Origin: Heterodera schachtii
Lineage: Eukaryota; Nematoda; Chromadorea; Rhabditida; Heteroderidae
Assembly (NCBI GenBank): GCA_023374025.1
Contig: SIJG01000044.1
Location: 1,000,900 to 1,064,899 of the forward strand
DNA: 64,000 nucleotides
Direction: 5' to 3'
Part shown: positions 46,038 through 58,600 of the stretch, piece after piece
How the letters are laid out: every line of letters starts with the position of its first letter
Numbering within the stretch: the first letter of the stretch is position 1
Notes under the pieces: generated by a model
Told to the model about the DNA's origin: nothing
Seen by the model: the letters and a program-made list of their open reading frames with translations, nothing else
The model's database searches: none
Program-made: the position numbers and the translations under genes

Positions 46038-47275
46038 TAGAGACCGGACAACTGGGGTCGGAGGGATCCCGAGTCGGGATTCCGACTGAATCCCGATCCC
46101 GATCAATCCCGAACATTTCGTAAAAACGATCGGGACGGATCCCGACTCGGGATCCCGACCGAATCCCGATCCCGATCAATCCCGAAGATTTTTTTTCGGG
46201 ATCCCGCGGGATTTGAAAAAAAACTCAATTTTTTTTACGTTTTGTGTCAAGTTTTGTTATAATGCTTATCTAATATTTATAATTGATCAATTCCATTGAA
46301 GAAAAATAGGAATGGGAATTATATCAGGTTTTTAGAAAATTTTCAAAATTCGAATATCATGCCTAAAAATCAGATTTTAGGACCAAAAATTAGAACATTT
46401 AACAACATAGCTTTAAATTGTTTTTTACAATTTAATTAATATAAATTTTGGTATTTTCGCCTCCTATGATCAGTTTTAACAATTTGAGGAAAATTAGCAA
46501 ATCGTTAAGTGCATCGGAGCCAAAAAATCCGATTTTTATGATTTTTTTGCTGAGATTTTTTCAAAAACTTTAGGGAACAAGGTGGAGGCCGGCGGTGCCG
46601 ATAGGCGCCGCCGGGAAAAATTTTTGTAATTTTGGATGCGATTTGTTAACAGATTTTGTCCAAAAAAACCAAAATTTTTTAGCGATTTTGAGCAAAATTT
46701 TCAGGAAAATAAGAATTTTAGAGTCTGGCGCTGCAGATATGCACCGAAGGAAAAATACATAGACAACAATTTCTAATCTAATTTTTTGCACAAAATTCTT
46801 AGAAATTGTTGTGTCATAATATTACCTAAAAGTTTTAAAATAATATTCTAGGAATTAAAAAAATTTTTGATAATTCTTTTTTGAAAAAAAATATAAGTCA
46901 CAAAATGGCCAACTTTTAAGTCAAACTTTGAAAATTGTAGTGGAATTTTGGAGACCTTTGGAAATCTTTTGGGATTTTTACGGATTTTTTAAGAAAAATT
47001 AGCAAATGACAATATTTTTTAATTTAAAATTCAAGATATTAATTAAAAATGGAGATTTTTCGTTAAATTATCATGACTTCAATCCCGCGGGATCCCGCGG
47101 GATTGGTAAAATGTCGGGAGGAATCCCGGTTCGGGATCCCGATGAAATCCCGATCCCGATCAATCCCGATGAATTTAAAAAATCGTTCGGGACGGATCCC
47201 GAGGTCGGGATCCCGAATTTAATCCCGCGGGATCCCGAAGAAATCCCGCGGGATCCCGATCCCGTCCGGTCTCTA
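46038..47275. mobile_element. hAT-like MITE with CCCGATCCCGA satellites
   Basis: Inverted ends TAGAGACCGGAC and GTCCGGTCTCTA fit the hAT (C/T)A(A/G)NG terminus. Flanks ATTTGTAT and ATTGTGTT give only an imperfect 8-bp duplication. Arrays of GGGATCCCGACTCGGGATCC type lie at both ends; the interior has the GC hairpin at 46591-46612 and GTTAACAGATTTTG. Confidence 0.75.
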
Positions 47276-47360
47276 ATTGTGTTCGAATTTTCAAATAAAT
47301 TCAACAAATAATTAAATATTCAAATTTATTTTCCTATAAAAATCTTTTTATTTAACAAAC

Positions 47361-47762
47361 CAATAGGACGGACGTCCATTCTTTGTGAAAATTATCTTTT
47401 TGGTTTTCAAATTAACGCCGCATCCGACAATATCACCAACACCGAATCGATATTCACCATAGGTATAATTTCCATTAATATAAAAATGGCCATTCTCCGC
47501 ATATGCATAAGTGCCTTTGAGCTGAAAAAACTTTTTAACCAACTCGTTTTCCTGCTCTTTATCCGCAAATCCGAACAAAATGCCACTGAAAATTGTGAAT
47601 TTTGAATAAGAAAATAAAATAAAAAATAAAATAAATTCGATTTTTGAAAAAATAAAATACGCTTACCCTTCTAATTTTTTGATTGTAATTTCATAGTAAA
47701 AAAACGTCGGATGATTTATTCTTCGGTGAAATCGAATGTTTAGCGAAGACGGAGAGCCATTC
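47361..47762 (-). pseudogene. SPRY core exons S3, frameshifted
   Basis: 47762-47667 (WLSVFAKHSISPKNKSSDVF then one extra T in a T-run, breaking frame before YYEI) and 47585-47361 ([10 protein letters not shown]...HFYINGNYT...VGDIVGCGVN...IIFTKNGRP). The second has a 4-base GTCC duplication just before the donor relative to S2. No N-terminal exons precede it. Two frame errors in one copy suggest decay, though both lie in error-prone repeats. Confidence 0.78.
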
Positions 47763-48024
47763 TTTTGAAGAAAGAAACTTTATAACAAAAATATTTCAAA
47801 ATATATGCATGAAATGCCTCACAACTATCCAATTTGAAAACATTTTTTCCTATTTTTTCTAAAGTCAATTTGTAATAGATAATTTGTAGGGGATTCCTTA
47901 AAATATTGTTGGGATTCGTAAAGAATCATGGGACACGTAAAACGGACTAAAACCAAAATTATTTAATAATTGTAAAATTAGTCATTTAAAATATGCTCAC
48001 AATCAGAATTAATTAATTATTTTT

Positions 48025-48206
48025 TTACTTCCTTTTTGATTTTTTCAGTTTTTCTCTTAATTCATTTTTATTCTCATTAAATTCATTTTCATCATTTATT
48101 TGCTCATTTTCCTCAAATCCATTGAATTGTTTTGGGTTGTGTTTGTCGATAAATTCAATGATTTGATTCAACCATTTTTTTATTTCTTTACTGATCTGTT
48201 TTTGTG
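48025..48206 (-). CDS. Terminal exon of an unknown Lys/Glu-rich protein
   Basis: Acceptor AATGTAG then QKQISKEIKKWLNQIIEFID and KHNPKQFNGFEENEQ, a charged Asn/Glu/Lys stretch, ending LREKLKKSKRK and TAA. The helical, basic-tailed C-terminus looks coding. No upstream exon was identified. The family is not recognised. Confidence 0.45.
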
Positions 48207-48654
48207 CTACATTTCGGGAATTTAAAAGTTTATTTTTTGGACATTATTTTTAAGACAATTGCTAATATTATAGAAATTTAGTTAAATATTTTTTGAATCT
48301 TTAAAACCGATGTGGTTAATGGGCCAAATATAGATTTCTTAATAAATACATACTTTATTTATTATTACATTCTTATTAGAAAATAGCAAAAATTTATTTT
48401 AAAATTAATTTTTACGTAATATGATTTAAATTATTGTAAAATTCCGTCCAAATGCTATACTTTTTGCTAAATTTTACTATCATTTGATGAAGAAGAATCA
48501 CCATTATTTTTTGGCATTCATGAGCGCATTCATTGCAAAGCCAAAAAATGGCAGAAAACATTAGAATGAGTGAGGAAGGCAACATCATTTGGTTGGAAAT
48601 AATGATAACGAAAAAACAAATACTGGGGCTGCAAAATTAGCAAAAGGGTGTACT

Positions 48655-48830
48655 TTAGTCAACCCCCCCCCCGCAAAAAATGGCTCAAATGATATACCAA
48701 TCGATTCGTCTTACGAGCTATGCACGAAAAAATAGGTCTCCAGTTGCGGAAATGCCAAAAAACCGGTTTTTGAACCCGTTGAAAACTCGAAAATATGAGT
48801 GAAAAGGGGGGGCGCCTGACCCTTTAAAAC
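48655..48830. mobile_element. Mariner-like MITE, related copy
   Basis: TAGTCAACCCCCCCC and GCACGAAAAAATAGGTCTCCAG with AAATGCCAAAAAA match the reverse complement of 9213-9361. The right end is degraded. Confidence 0.5.
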
Positions 48831-48839
48831 GGTCAAATT

Positions 48840-49320
48840 CGGACAAATTTGGTATTATTCGAAAGCTCTTGATCAACTAAGTAAAAAACAAGGTATAAAT
48901 TCGAACCGGGACATTGTTGCCAATTTCCATTTGCAATTTTAAACCAAAACCGTTTGAGTTTTCGATTTGATTTAAACATTTGGACTTCATTTCATCCTTT
49001 ACATTTAATTGCCTTTTTCCCTCATTTGCCTTATATTATTTTTGTCTGAATTTGCATTTCCCCTCAATAACAATCATCATTTTCCCTTTTTTGCCCTTTC
49101 CCTTTCGTTCCTGTTTCTTTTCCAACCAACGATCGGCCAAAGTTGCCATTTCTCTTCCGTTACAATATGCTTATTTCTCACTCACTTTCTCTCAATCCAT
49201 TAGCCATTTTATGTGAGTGTAATATTTATCACGCCCCCATTTTCTTTCCTTAATGTTTCCCCCGTTCATTTTCCCGTCTTCACTTCTGTCACATCACCAA
49301 CAAACATCGCTTAAAACGAT
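48840..49320. other. No gene seen
   Basis: TTTGGTATTATTCGAAAGCTC recalls the dispersed repeat at 56488. The rest is pyrimidine-rich and AT-rich. Confidence 0.4.
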
Positions 49321-49329
49321 TATCCAATT

Positions 49330-49776
49330 GTTAATAAATATTGCCGTCAGCAATATTGATGTGTTTGGACAAAATGGAAACGGTAGGAAAATATTTTAAT
49401 TTTTGGGCTACTGTACAAATATATCCAATTAAATTTAAACATTTCAGAAATTAATAATAGTGGTACCAGCAGCTTTTATGACGGTAACAGCAGAAAAACA
49501 GCAATCGGTGGTGAGAAATTTCATTTTTTGCTTAATTTTTCAGTTTCTGAAGTACAATTAAATGCAGGAAGAAAACTCATTGCTTCATAAATCATAGCTT
49601 TTAAAAGGCAAAATTATCTGATAAAAAAAGGGGAAATTTTTGATTTATTATAATTTAGAATTGTTTTTTAATTTCCAGACAGAGGAATGAAGAGAAAAAC
49701 GATGGAGTTGTCCATTTTGACTGTAGTGAACATTATGGTAACAGTGGCACTGATCAGCTTCATTACGGTGGTTTAA
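49330..49776 (+). CDS. SPRY-family derivative with a C-terminal membrane segment
   Basis: Three in-phase exons: one ending at 49382 (...IIQLLINIAVSNIDVFGQNGNG, equivalent to family exon 2), 49448-49510 (EINNSGTSSFYDGNSRKTAI, similar to EVNNEVTSFDDGGQQKYAD of S5), and 49679-49776 (DRGMKRKTMELSILTVVNIM, then VTVALISFITVV and TAA). The last exon gives a basic stretch followed by a hydrophobic helix of about 20 residues, so the product would be a small tail-anchored or type II membrane protein with no SPRY domain. The 5' end is not defined. It could also be a decayed gene read into noncoding DNA. Confidence 0.45.
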
Positions 49777-49969
49777 ATTTAAAATAATATTATTAGGGAA
49801 TGGATTTTTAGGTTTTAACCTATTTTTTTTTTTGCAGATAATACTTGATGAGAGAAGCACGAAAAATACATTAATCAAATTTTAATTGAAGAATAAAGAC
49901 ATAAAAATGATTAAAAAAAGCAAATTGATCAACAATATTAGTGAATCATTAATTCTTCCTTCAGAGGGT

Positions 49970-51009
49970 TTACAAATTGAATTTGAAATTGGGCCCAAAA
50001 TTGGCCTCGGTTTTGTCACCAGAACTCAGCAAAGAAACGTATGGATGAAAAAAATCATCAGTAAAAGATGAGGCAACGGTATAATCAGCGGAATCTGTAA
50101 AAAAGTTAATGGATTTTCGACAATTCAAAGTAAAATTCAATTACTATAAAATAGTTCAATTAAATGGATTAATTAAACATCAGTTTAATTATTTATTTAT
50201 TTGCAAACCCAAACGAAGTCCATTCTTTGTGAAAATGATCTGTCGAGTGGCCGAATTGACGCCAATTCCTACGGTATCACCAACACCGTAGGAATATTTG
50301 GCTTCTTTTCCTTTTCCGTTAATGCAAATATAGCCACTACTAAGATATGCATAATTGCCCTTGTCGCGCCACATTGTTCCCTCCAATTCCTGCTGGACTG
50401 CGAATCCGAACATCATAGCCCTGAGAAATTAATAAGAAAGGACTAACAATTAACAATAATTGAATTTTAATATTTATGATTAATTTAATATTCAAATGAT
50501 AAAAAATCTTACCTTTTCATTTTTTCGATTGAAATTTCGTAGTAAAAAATGTCGGACGAATTAATGTTCAGAAAATTCGGATGTTTAGCGAAGACGGAAC
50601 ACCAACCTTTTGTTGAGGAAAAATAGATTGCACATAAATTGTTCAAAAATACCATTCTCATTTCCCTTTTGTACAGTCAATTTTTTTGCGCCAATTATCT
50701 CGAGTTTCTCATGACAAACATTGGCATCCCAATAATTCTGTCGGAAATTTAAAAGTGCCTTAAAAATATTCAATAAAATTATTTTAAAATAAAATTGTTT
50801 AAAATATTAAAAAATATATTTTTTACTCGTTAATTACCTTTTTCTTCTTTTGTTCTTTCTCCAATTCACAGACTTTTTCCAAAATTTTTGACAATTCATC
50901 ACCATTAGCTTAAAAATCGAAAAAAAATTTTATTGAAAATAATTAAAATTTCCAAATTTTATTTCCATTTAATTTTTCTCACCTTTTGACTGTTCTTTTT
51001 GATGCTTTT
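49970..51009 (-). CDS. SPRY module S6, open and in phase
   Basis: Exons (gene order): 51009-50983 (EKHQKEQSK), 50908-50838 (coiled coil), 50758-50653 (LLNFRQNYWDANVCHEKLEIIG), 50606-50513, 50420-50209 (FGFAVQQELE...YSYGVGDTVGIGVNSATRQIIF), 50094-49970 (last exon DSADYTVASS...GDKTEANFGPNFKFNL). No stop or frame error. It has no N-terminal exons of its own; the stop of the preceding S5 module lies only about 105 bp upstream. Exons 1-4 of S5 (ending phase 1) could splice directly to 51009 and give an uninterrupted 370-aa protein. Confidence 0.8.
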
Positions 51010-51113
51010 CTGTGATAACGATGCCAATGCGCAACAAACAAAAAAGATTTACTAATGGAGAGAAAAAATAAAATAATAAACAAAATATAAAAAAATATTG
51101 CCAATTAATTTCT

Positions 51114-54100
51114 TCAGAGAGTGGCCAAATCGAACATGAAATTTGGCCCGAAATTGGTGCTGATTTTGTCCCCACAATCTGTCAAAGAAACGAATGGAAA
51201 CAGAGAATCGACGGGCACAGAAGAAGAAAGGAGCAGCGAATTGGTGCCATCTGAAAAGAATTTTGGGAAAATGAAAATATTTTTAATTATTTTTATTCAC
51301 CAACCCAAATGATGCCCATTCTTTGTGAAAATCAGCTTTTGATTGGCCAAATTAACACCACATCCGACCGTGTCACCATCGGCAAACTTTTCACCGCCAT
51401 TTTTGCTTATTTTGTCCACCCAAAAATTGCCATTCTTATCGAATGCGTAAGTGCCGGTGCGGTTTTGAATTGCTCCATCCAGCGGTGTCTGATTTTTGAC
51501 AGCAAATCCAACGAGGGCATAGATAAAAGTGGAAAATAATAAATTGAATTCTAGAAAAAATTGGCAAGATGGACCGAATCTACTGTCGAAAATCAATTGC
51601 GGACCATTTGTCTGGGTCTTTTATTTCGACATTATGCAGTTCCGATTCGGGTGTTAAAAAATTTTAAATTTATAAATGCAAATTGGAAGCAAATTTTTTG
51701 AAAAAAAAGAAATTACTCTTTCAATTTACACCCCATCCCCAAGAATCCCCAATTGGGGATTTAATGCAAATTTAATTCTCGAGATTTATTAAGGGTTATT
51801 TCTTAGTTAGCACAAACTTGCCCTTACCTTTTTACCTTTTCAAGTTTTTGACCTTCACCTCAAAGTAAAACATGTCAATGGACTCAGTAACAGCATTGTG
51901 CAAAATGGAATATTTTGCAAACACAGAACGCCAACCTTTGGGAAAATTTTAAATTTTAACAAATATTTAAATTTACAGTGAATACAGTAGGAACTTACCG
52001 TTTCCACTTCCTTTATGATGGACAATCAAATTGTGTGGGCCAGAAATTGTGATTTCATTGTGACAAACGGCGAAATCCCAGCTATTTCTTTGTTTGGTAT
52101 TCGAATGTTCCTGAAATAAAAATTTATTAGGCTATGCTCAACACAGAAATACACACCTCGGCATTGGCAGGGTCAAATTTGAAATTGGGGCCGAAATTTG
52201 CCTCAATTAAATCGCCCGAGTCGGCCAAAGAAACGCATGGAAACAACCGATGATCATCATCATCATCATTAGCAGAAGGAGAGGATGGACAAACAAACAA
52301 ATCGGCGGTGTCTTAAAATGGGATTTCAGTCCCCAAAAATTTAAATTAATTAATTTATTGTTTTTGCCAACCCAACGGTTGCCCATTCTTTGTGAAAATG
52401 ATCCGTCCCGAGGCCAAATTGACGCCGCATCCGATCACATCGTCTCGTGAGTATTTAGGCTTTCCCTTTTTGCTTGTGTAATGTGTCCAAAATTCGCCTT
52501 CGCTTCGATACACATAGCTGCACAGTCCCTCCGCTTTTTCACAAAATGCCATTGCCTTGGCGGAGAATCCAATTTTGGCACAACTAAAAACAAGTCGGAA
52601 TTTTTTCGTCCATTTAAAGTTTAGAAATTTTTTTTGAAAATTAAATAATTAATTTAAAAGTTTTAATCAGAAAAAAAAGATCCCACATAATGTAAAGACA
52701 AAAGAAAAATCTAACAATGTATGGAGAACTAACCGAATGTCGCCCTCAAAAAATTGTTTTTCTTTTCTTGGTGTATTCCATATAAGAATTTTTAAATTTA
52801 TTAAATTTTAGATATTAATGATTTTACCAGATTTTTTAAAATATTTAATTAAACAATATAATTTTACCTACTTTTTCAAATTAATGATTTTCACTTCGAA
52901 ATAGAAAATTCCGATTTCATTGAACGGGACAGAATATTTTGCGAACCAGAGACGCAAGGTGAAAAATAAATTAAATGAAAAGAAATTCGTTAATTAATCA
53001 TTAAGCAGAATTATTTACCATTTTCAGTTTCTTTATAATGGATTATCAAACAATCGGAGCCAAAAATTTGGAGATTTTTGTGACAGGCATTGTGTCATCC
53101 CAACAATTTGATTGAGGGTTTGAAAACTTCTAAAAAAATTTTACAAAATTTATTTTGTATTAAAATTTCCACCTCACAAATTCTCACACGAAATTTGGGA
53201 TGGACCGAATTTAGCAACTCTTAATGAATAAAAGTTATATTTAATTAAAAAAATGCATTGAATTTATTTATTTAATTTTTCATTTATAAAATTGATTTAT
53301 TTTTTATTTTATTTATTTAAACTTTTTAGGTGATAATTTTATTAATCTGCTGATTGTTTACCACTTCCGAATCGGTCCTTCAAAATGCCCATAAAATTTC
53401 CAAACTCTAAAAACTGGTCCGAAATTTTGCCAAACAATAGATTTGAGTTGATTTCCAATTCGCCAATTTTGGCACAAAGTTCCATTTTTGATGTTATTTG
53501 CTGTTTCTCCTCATTTTTCTGCTGCTTCTCCAATTCACTGATTCTCTCCAAAATTGCGTTGAATTGCTCAGCAGAAACTGAACATTTATTTAAATATAGA
53601 AACAAAAGGTTACTGTAATTAATTACGATATTTTGATTTTTACATTTATTTTCCCTTCTCTTCATATTTGTTGCTTATGCTGAAAAAAATTAATATTTTC
53701 TCACCAACGATTGGTGTTGTTCTGTTGTCAGCATATTTCTGCTGTCCACCGTCATCAAAGCTTGTCACTTCATTATTCACTTCTAAATTTAAAACTTATC
53801 ATATCATTTCTTTATACCTTACTGTTTTTTAATTTATTTACTCCATTAAAAAAAATCAATTTTCATATGAAAATTTCTGAATTTCCAGGGGTTTTGGGAT
53901 AAGCTAACAACAGATATTTAGGTAGGAATTGTGGGGAACCGGTTGTTTTCCATATATAACATCCGAAATTGTACAATTTCTCTGTTTTTTTTATTAAAGA
54001 ATGGGGGGAGGGCATTGGTATTTCTCAAGATAATAAATTAACTACCGTAACCCATGAATTATTAAAACATTCCTACCATTTCCATCCTGTCCCAACACAT

Positions 54101-54334
54101 CAAAACTCGCACTTGACGATTCCATTGTCGCATTTTGCTGCAACTGCTCAATTCTTGCCATCAAAACACGCAATTCTTCGGCTTGGCTAAGATTTGGAAA
54201 AATTGCTGAAAAATTAAAATACAAATTAAAATTAATAGAAAATTTTAACTCATTTTTGATTTTTCTAACAATTGCTTACGATCGTTAGGCGAAAATTCCC
54301 TCTCATTTATTGACGAATCACTCGAAAAATTCAT
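51114..54334 (-). pseudogene. Coiled-coil N-terminus with two damaged SPRY modules (S5)
   Basis: N-terminal exons are clean: 54334-54280 (MNFSSDSSINEREFSPND), 54205-54077 (NLSQAEELRVLMARIEQL...LGQDGNG), 53782-53705, 53577-53362 (long coiled coil from SAEQFNAILERISELEKQ). SPRY 1: 53129-53019 has an in-frame TGA at 53097-53095; about 52967-52873 lacks an AG acceptor; 52583-52372 and 52311-52157 are open. The latter does not stop but splices on (GTGTGT) to SPRY 2: 52110-51999 (SNTKQRNSWDFAVCHNEITI), 51935-51836, about 51540-51305 (no in-phase acceptor found), 51250-51114 with TGA. So this is a tandem-SPRY gene with at least three lesions. SPRY 3 is S6. Confidence 0.72.
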
Positions 54335-55667
54335 AATATTTGAATTTTGAATAATCTGAAAGTCATTTATTATTTTATACATTTAATATTTCTCATTAAT
54401 TATGATCCTAATAATCATTTAGTGCGTAATAAAAAAATCAATACATATTTTGTTTATATTACAAATAAATAATTGTGCTGCTGGAGGATGGGATGGGACT
54501 TGGAAGAAAGTCACTGCAAAAGTACAAACAAACAAATGCAAAATGTTTTAAGGCCAAATGCGATGATCTTTATCTGCTTGGCCAATCAATCTCCATCATC
54601 AGATGGATGGATACATTAGAAAACATTTCAACTAAAAAGCAATCAATTTATGCAAAATATTTGAATAGAAAAAACCCCTGCCCCACCAATCATTAGGAAG
54701 AGATGGAGATGAATGAATGTGCAGACAAAATAACTAATGGGAAAATGAAAATGCAAAGGGATGAAGCTGATTGGGTGATTGGTTTATGAAGCACAAAGAA
54801 AAATTCAGAAAATTAATCCGATGGTCGGCCAAAGTCCGATTAGTCGACGGACGGAAAAGAGCACAAAAAGAGGTTGGAAGGAAATTCTGGAGAATATTTA
54901 CAGGAAACAAAAAAGTAGAAATGACAAACGATGTGAAAATGATGGGTTAACTAATATTAGAGCCAGAAAATTCAAAGTTTAAGGGTCCCGCTGTGGGACT
55001 GCAACTCAAAGATTTATTCAGGACACGATCCCGCAGGATTATTCCCGCAAATCTCACTTATATTTTAAATTTAAACCACCGTAATGACTGATCAGTGACA
55101 CTTTACTAAAGTGCTACCGGGTCTTTTTTTTGTATTGGATAACTTCCAAAATAAAATACCAACAACAACAAAAATTATGAAATCAGTTTAAATTTACCAT
55201 TTTAGTGTAAATAATTAAATGTAATTAAACTAAATCAAAATTAATTTCGAATTAAATATAGGCCTCTTACATTAAATCTTTTTTTTTTTTGCGTCGCGCC
55301 TTTTACAAATTCTTTTGTGGTACATGGAGAGAGGGTCAGGCGGTGCCGATAGGCGCCGCCGGGAACAATTTTGTAATTTTTAGTTTAACTTGTTAATAGA
55401 TTTTGTCCGAAAAATGAACTACCCTATCGTTGCTTAATTTGTAGATTTATTAACTGTTTTAAAAATAAAGAAAAATAATTTTTAATTAAAAGAAAATATA
55501 AAAATTTCATATCTCAAAGGGGAATTGAACCCAAGCAACAATTATTTTCTTCCACCCTTAATTTGTTCAAATTAAAAAAAAACACAGATTTATATGAGTA
55601 AATGGAAAGAAAAATAAATAAAATAATGATCGATAAAAGTGATCAGATTTTGTTAATGTTTCACAAA
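54335..55667. other. Intergenic, no recognised gene
   Basis: Two plus-strand frames (54475-54696 and 54779-54982) show no known domain. A GC hairpin lies at 55339-55360 with TTGTTAATAGATTTTG after it. A minus-strand tRNA-like box B (GGGTTCAATTCCCC) lies near 55515. Confidence 0.4.
55339..55360. repeat. GC hairpin
   Basis: Exact arms and GATA loop of the MITE interior family. Confidence 0.85.
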
Positions 55668-58600
55668 TCAGCAGAGTGTATCCAAATCAAATTTGAAATC
55701 AGGCCCAAAGTTGGCCTCAATTTTGTCATCAAAATCGCGCAAAGAAACGCATGGAAACAAAGAGCCATCAGCAGAAGAAGCAAAACGAGAATCTTCGACC
55801 AAATCGGAGGAATCTGTGAAAATTAAAAAAGCATAAATTAAGTTACTGTCTCTTTTTCAGAGCATACAGTACTTAACTAATTCATGACAATTCTAATGCT
55901 TAATGCAAAAACTTATGTTCAAAAAGTAGGGAAATAAGTGGGTGTTACATTTTTCGTTTTTTAAGGATTCACTTGAGTTTATCTGTACACCCCAAAACGT
56001 CGCTGCAAAAAAATATAATAAATTTCATAAATCTCAATAAAAAAACGAAAATTAAATTTGTTTCGATTTGTTTAGCTTTATTGTCTTACTAACTAACATA
56101 AACGACGTCCATTTTTGGTGAAAATAATCTGCCGAGTGGCCAAACTAAAGCCGCATCCGACAACATCGCCAACACCGTAAGAATAGTCGGCATTTGGCCC
56201 TTTCGGTGATCCGTTAATCCAAAATGTGCCATTGGATGAGCGTGCATAAGTGCCATTACGCGGGTAAATTCTTTTGTCCAATTTTGTCTGCTGTTTGACG
56301 GCGAAACCGAAAACGATGGGAAAGCTGAAAATGAAAAAAAAAGAATTTATATTCAAAATACGAATTGCTCTCACCCTCCCAAATGTTTGATCGAAATTTC
56401 AAAGTAAAAAATGTCGGATGAGTCATTGTTCAGCAAAATCGAATGTTCAGCAAAGACGGAGCGCAATTCTTTTAAAAAATGATTTATATAAAAAATTGTG
56501 TAAATAAATGAAAATGTAACGGAACCCGGACCCCAGCCGTTTTTTGGCTAACTTTTTTCTTTGTTATCCAAATCAAACATTGTTGGTATCATTCGAAAGC
56601 TGTAAATGTCCTCTATTAGTCTGCAAAATTTTGAAAAATTAAGTAAAGGTTAAAAAAATTATGGCCAGAACAACTCAAAAAACCAAATTTTCCAACTTTT
56701 ATGGCCATAAATTTGTTCAAAATTGACGAAATTTTTTGGAAATTTGCGAATGATACCAATAATGTTTGATTTGGATGATAAAGAAAAAAGTTATAGTCCA
56801 AAAAAATTCTGGGGCCCAACTGACGTAGACCGAAATATAACACTAATAATTCATAGGTGGGAGAGAGGGGGGGGGGGGGGGGGGGTCAATTTCGTAAATC
56901 GTACGGGGGTCCGAGGCAATTTCGTAAAGTTTTCGGCCAAATTCGAAAAAGCACTGGTAAAGATGGGAAAATTTTACGAAATTGGAAAAAAAAAAAACCA
57001 AATTTAGTTCAAAAAACCCAAAATTCTTACGATTTTGAATTGCATTTCGTTAAAAGTTTCACGAAATTCTATTTCATCTTTTCTATTTCGTAAATTTTTT
57101 ACGAAATTGAATTTCGATTTCCTGTTTCGTTAAAATTTTGACGAAATTCTATTTAATTTTTTTCTATTTCGTAAATTTTTTACGAAATTGAATTTCGTTT
57201 TCCTATTTCGTAAATTTTTTTACGAAAATTTTTTTTAAATAAATTCATGAATTTGGCCTCTGAGGGGGGGGGGGGGGGGTGGGGGGTATTTCGTAAAGGC
57301 AAATTTCTGACCCCCCCCCCCTTGTCCATGTATGCTAATAATTACCACAATGAGTTCCCTTGCATTGCACAACCGAATTATTGGCATCAATGATTTTGAG
57401 TTCGTTGTGACAAGCGATGGCATCCCAAGAATTTTGTCGGAAATTTAAAAGCATCTTAAAACATTTTAAAATAGTTTTTGGGATTAAAAAATTTTCACTC
57501 ACTTTTTTTACCTTTATTTAAAGAAAATTCTTCAACAAAAACAATGGCAATTTCCATCATTAATTTCGCCTCCTTTCTCATTTTTTCATTCATTAATTTA
57601 TTAGATCCTGTTGTTTCGTAAAAAGAGCTAATTTCAGGAGCTAATGATACCAAGATTATTTAATTTGGTTATTAAAAAACTATGTCTCTTTTTAGAAAAA
57701 TCTGTAATTGGCATTTTTATGCCAGCACCAACTTACCCTTTGATGCTGTTGCTTCTTCATTTTGCTAATTTTGTCCTGGAGATTGTTTTTTTCCGCTTGT
57801 AACTGCATGATTTGTGCAAAGGCAGCTGCTTAAACGGGGGGATGGATTATTAAAATTACGATAATTTAATGGAAAAACCACAGTAACCATTCACTCGCAA
57901 TTCGCTTACTGTATTTTTCCTTTTCTTCTTTTCGCTTCTTTTGCTTCTTCTCCATTTTGGCCATCTTCGCCTGCAACACGTTTCGATCAGCGATCAGCTT
58001 CTGCTGCTCCGACTCGGCTTCATGGGTTCTCTGAAAAATTTCAATAATTTTTTAATAATGAAATTTGGCTTTTTTTGGTGCTCTGACGTCACTCAAAAAT
58101 CTTAAAATAAAATATTTAATTAATTTAATAACTCTTCTTTAATAAACAAATTTTAATTGATATTATCTCAATATAACCCTAAACATTGAGATAATTTTTT
58201 GAAATTTAATGAAATTTTTTAAATTTTGCAGTCAAATAAGGAAACTTTGAGCTAATGAAAGTTAAATGTATCAATTCCCGTGAGTTGTTTTTTAAGTTTC
58301 TTTAAATTTTTACACATTTAAGACTCTTCTTTATCTTCAAAGTTCAATTGATTTTGTTGCGTAAATGTGAAATTTTCAAATTATTTTTCGACATTTTGTT
58401 AAAAGCAGGGTTCGATATAGACCGAAGCAGATGTCAGATTTGGGTTCTCCGCCCTGAAAATCCTTTTATCTTAGAAAAAAATTTGAATTTTTTATAAGCG
58501 TCCGTCACGCAATCTAAAGTATTATTCCCCTCATCTTTTCTATCCCGGCACTTTCCCTCCTTTTGCTAATTTTCTCAGTCCGTCCAATTCGTGCAAAAGC

